DNA of 64,000 nucleotides from an uncultured Oscillospiraceae bacterium (GTDB lineage Bacteria; Bacillota; Clostridia; Oscillospirales; Ruminococcaceae): positions 1 through 64,000 of the forward strand of contig URKR01000001.1 of NCBI GenBank assembly GCA_900548355.1, read 5' to 3'. Numbering within the stretch: position 1 is the first letter of the stretch; the number at the start of each line of letters is the position of its first letter. The translations under genes were made by a program, and so were the position numbers. The notes beneath the pieces are model-generated. The model searched no databases. It saw only the letters and a list, made by a program, of their open reading frames with translations, and was not told the origin of the DNA. This document shows, in pieces, positions 61,945-64,000 of this stretch.

Positions 61945-63119
61945 TGAACTACGAGCAACTGCTGGCTCCGGCTGCCAAGGAAATGCGCCCTTCGGGAATC
62001 CGCAAGTTTTTCGATCTGGCGGCGGATATGCCGCACTGTATCTCGCTCGGGGTCGGCGAGCCGGATTTCAAGACGCCCTGGGCCATTCGGGACGCCGGTA
62101 TCCGCAGCCTGGAACAGGGCCGTACCAAGTATACTGCCAATGCCGGGCTGAAGGAGCTGCGCGCTGAAATTTGCCGTTATCTGGGGCGCCGGATGGAGCT
62201 TCCGTACCAGGTGGAGAATATTCTTGTGACGGTTGGCGGCAGCGAGGCAATTGACCTGACCATCCGCGCGTTGGTGCAGCCCGGCGATGAGGTCATCATC
62301 CCGGAGCCCTGCTTTGTCTGCTATGAGCCGATCACACAGCTGACCGGCGGCGTGCCGGTGCACATTGCAACCCGGGTGGAGGATGGGTTTCGCCTGACAG
62401 CCGAGGCGCTGCGTGCCGCCATCACGCCGCGCACCAAGCTGCTGATCCTGCCGTACCCCAACAACCCGACCGGCGCGGTGATGAGCCAGCAGGATCTTGA
62501 AGAGATAGCCGACGTGCTGCGCGGCACCGATATTCTGGTTCTGTCCGATGAAATCTATGCCGAACTGACCTACGGCCTAGACCGGCATATCAGCATCGCC
62601 GCGTTGCCCGACATGTGGGAGCGCACGATCGTCGTCAATGGTTTTTCGAAAGCCTACTCGATGACCGGCTGGCGGCTTGGCTACGCTGCTGCGCCTGCGC
62701 CGATCATACGGGTTATGACCAAAATCCACCAGAGTTGCATTATGTCGGCGCCGACCACAAGCCAGTATGCGGCGATCACGGCGCTGCGCGGCTGTGATGA
62801 TGAGATCGAGATGATGCGGGACGAATACAACCGTCGCCGCCGCTATGTAGTCAAGGCGCTCAACGAGATGGGCCTGACCTGTTTTGAGCCGCGCGGCGCG
62901 TTCTATGTATTCCCGAGCATTGCGTGCAGCGGCCTGACCAGCGCCGAATTCTGCGAGATGCTGCTGAAGGAGCAGGAAGTCGCGATCATCCCCGGCGATG
63001 CCTTCGGCGCTTCGGGCGAAGGGCATGCCCGGATCAGCTATGCCTACAGTGTGGACCATCTTGAAACCGCGATGCGCCGCATCCGCCGTTTCCTGGCTGA
63101 ACATGGCTGGCTGAAATGA
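61944..63119 (+). CDS. class I aminotransferase
   Basis: A 391-residue fold-type I enzyme with the PLP lysine in VNGFSKAYSMTGWRLGY, GGSEAIDLTI at the phosphate side and LPYPNNPTGAVMS. It opens NYEQLLAPAAKEMRPSGIRKF. It resembles aspartate/aromatic or LL-DAP-like aminotransferases; the substrate is uncertain. It overlaps the Lrp-type gene by TGATG, with GGGAG at 61925-61929 upstream. Confidence 0.9.
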   Translation: MNYEQLLAPAAKEMRPSGIRKFFDLAADMPHCISLGVGEPDFKTPWAIRDAGIRSLEQGRTKYTANAGLKELRAEICRYLGRRMELPYQVENILVTVGGSEAIDLTIRALVQPGDEVIIPEPCFVCYEPITQLTGGVPVHIATRVEDGFRLTAEALRAAITPRTKLLILPYPNNPTGAVMSQQDLEEIADVLRGTDILVLSDEIYAELTYGLDRHISIAALPDMWERTIVVNGFSKAYSMTGWRLGYAAAPAPIIRVMTKIHQSCIMSAPTTSQYAAITALRGCDDEIEMMRDEYNRRRRYVVKALNEMGLTCFEPRGAFYVFPSIACSGLTSAEFCEMLLKEQEVAIIPGDAFGASGEGHARISYAYSVDHLETAMRRIRRFLAEHGWLK

Positions 63120-63165
63120 GTTCCACGGTTTTTTCTTTAGCTAAAGAGAGAAGGCACATCCCACC

Positions 63166-64000
63166 ATGCAGCAAAACACCAAAAAGCGACTATTGATTTT
63201 TGGTGTTTTCACCATTATATTTCTGGTTGTCTGCGCGGCGGTCTATGCCCAAACCGGCCAGAGCAACGCGCTGGTTGCGTGTATGTTCACCCCGGCGCTC
63301 AGCGTGGTTCTGACCCGCATTGTCACACAGGAAGGTGCGCATAACCTGTACCTGGTTCCGCATCTGCGCGGCAATATTCGGTTTTACCTGCTGGCTTGGT
63401 TCGGCACGCCGCTGTTGGCCTACGCCGGGGCAGCGGTCTATTTCCTCGTTTTTCCCGCGCAGTTCGACCCGCTGGGCAGCGTTTACGCCCGGGATCTGGG
63501 TGTGCAGACGATGGCCGCATATGCTGGCAACCTTGCGGTGATGATCCCGCTGGCGGTACTCGTCAACCCCTGGGTAGGGCTGCTCTCCTGCCTGGGGGAA
63601 GAATTTGCCTGGCGCGCTTACCTGCTGCCCAAGTTGCGTGAGGGTTTCGCCCCGGCTCCGGCCGGGGTGCTGACCGGCGCAATCTGGGGGCTGTGGCATG
63701 CGCCGTTCATCGCGATGGGCTATAACTATGGCGCCGAGCACCCGTTGTTCGGCATCGCAGCGATGGTAATTTTCTGCGTCGTGCTCGGCTGCATCGAGGG
63801 CGCGCTTTTCTTCCGGGTGCAGTCGGTCTGGCCGGTGGCGTTGCTGCATGCCTCGCTTAATGCGCTGGATCTTGCTGCGCCGTCCGATCTGTTTATGTCG
63901 CAGCCCTCTAATCCGTTCCTTGGGCCGGATCCGATCGGGATACTGGGTGGGGCCGGCCTTATCGCGGCCGGTATTTACTGCCTGTACCGTCTGGTACGGG
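63166..64000 (+). CDS. CPBP family intramembrane protease, cut by the window end
   Basis: The first 278 residues of a polytopic protein, continuing past the window. It has seven or more membrane segments and the CPBP motifs GEEFAWRAYLLPKL (Glu pair) and GAIWGLWHAPF (His). It probably acts as a membrane metalloprotease; some members take part in bacteriocin immunity. The ATG at 63166 follows AGAGAGAAGG at a rather long spacing. The last motif, expected near the end of the protein, is visible as LLHASLNALDL. Confidence 0.85.
   Translation, partial: MQQNTKKRLLIFGVFTIIFLVVCAAVYAQTGQSNALVACMFTPALSVVLTRIVTQEGAHNLYLVPHLRGNIRFYLLAWFGTPLLAYAGAAVYFLVFPAQFDPLGSVYARDLGVQTMAAYAGNLAVMIPLAVLVNPWVGLLSCLGEEFAWRAYLLPKLREGFAPAPAGVLTGAIWGLWHAPFIAMGYNYGAEHPLFGIAAMVIFCVVLGCIEGALFFRVQSVWPVALLHASLNALDLAAPSDLFMSQPSNPFLGPDPIGILGGAGLIAAGIYCLYRLVR

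Overview
The window looks like the chromosome of a GC-rich, low-motility gut Firmicute of the Oscillospiraceae/Ruminococcaceae type (Faecalibacterium, Gemmiger or Subdoligranulum-like). This placement is inferred from gene content and order, and no marker gene fixes the genus. The supporting signs are AGGAGG ribosome sites, a T-box ahead of alaS, a CIRCE operator ahead of groES-groEL, a fused SecDF, the rplS-lepB-rbgA-rnhB-yraN order, and paired TIGR03960/TIGR03936 and TIGR03916/TIGR03915-type genes. Nearly all of the window is coding, and there is no rRNA, CRISPR array or intact insertion sequence.

Layout. 1-1300: a minus-strand unit of a DUF2089-type regulator and three tandem paralogous small membrane proteins. 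1368-8300: a SpoIVFA/SpoIVFB-like pair (the second gene short), two radical-SAM-associated genes, then ribosomal protein L19, signal peptidase, GTPase RbgA, RNase HII and YraN. 8312-16254: threonine synthase, a phosphoesterase, and a protein quality-control block (tig, clpP, clpX, groES, groEL). 16442-26499: VanZ-like protein, a class B penicillin-binding protein, T-box-controlled alaS, a HIT protein, a phosphoribosyltransferase, ComEC, DNA polymerase III delta and an RNase M5-like Toprim protein. On the minus strand follow an RluD-type pseudouridine synthase and a large DUF6311-like membrane protein.

29.6-31.1 kb is a scar of mobile DNA. A tRNA-Leu(TAA) is followed by a cluster of short GTCTGCCA repeats, then two tyrosine-integrase C-terminal fragments joined back to back, then tRNA-Arg(CCT) and a decayed tRNA-Arg(TCT)-like relic. 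31.4-43 kb is accessory and housekeeping: a VTT-domain membrane protein, GH25 lysozyme, a reductase, TadA, two membrane proteases, a methyltransferase, a LysR regulator, a PHP phosphoesterase, a TSCPD protein, an orphan FkbH-like HAD enzyme, tRNA-Tyr and two small proteins.

43-64 kb: a truncated histidine kinase; an 824-residue protein of unknown role behind a promoter and a G10 tract; an aminotransferase; SecDF; NrdR; a minus-strand LRR-VWA-MoxR-GNAT unit; MATE and GNAT genes; a LexA-like XRE-S24 repressor beside a radical SAM DNA-repair-type pair; an Lrp-type regulator overlapping an aminotransferase; and a CPBP protease cut by the window end. The strongest candidates for undescribed biology are the LRR-VWA-MoxR unit, the repressor plus radical SAM pair, the 824-residue protein and the tandem small membrane proteins.
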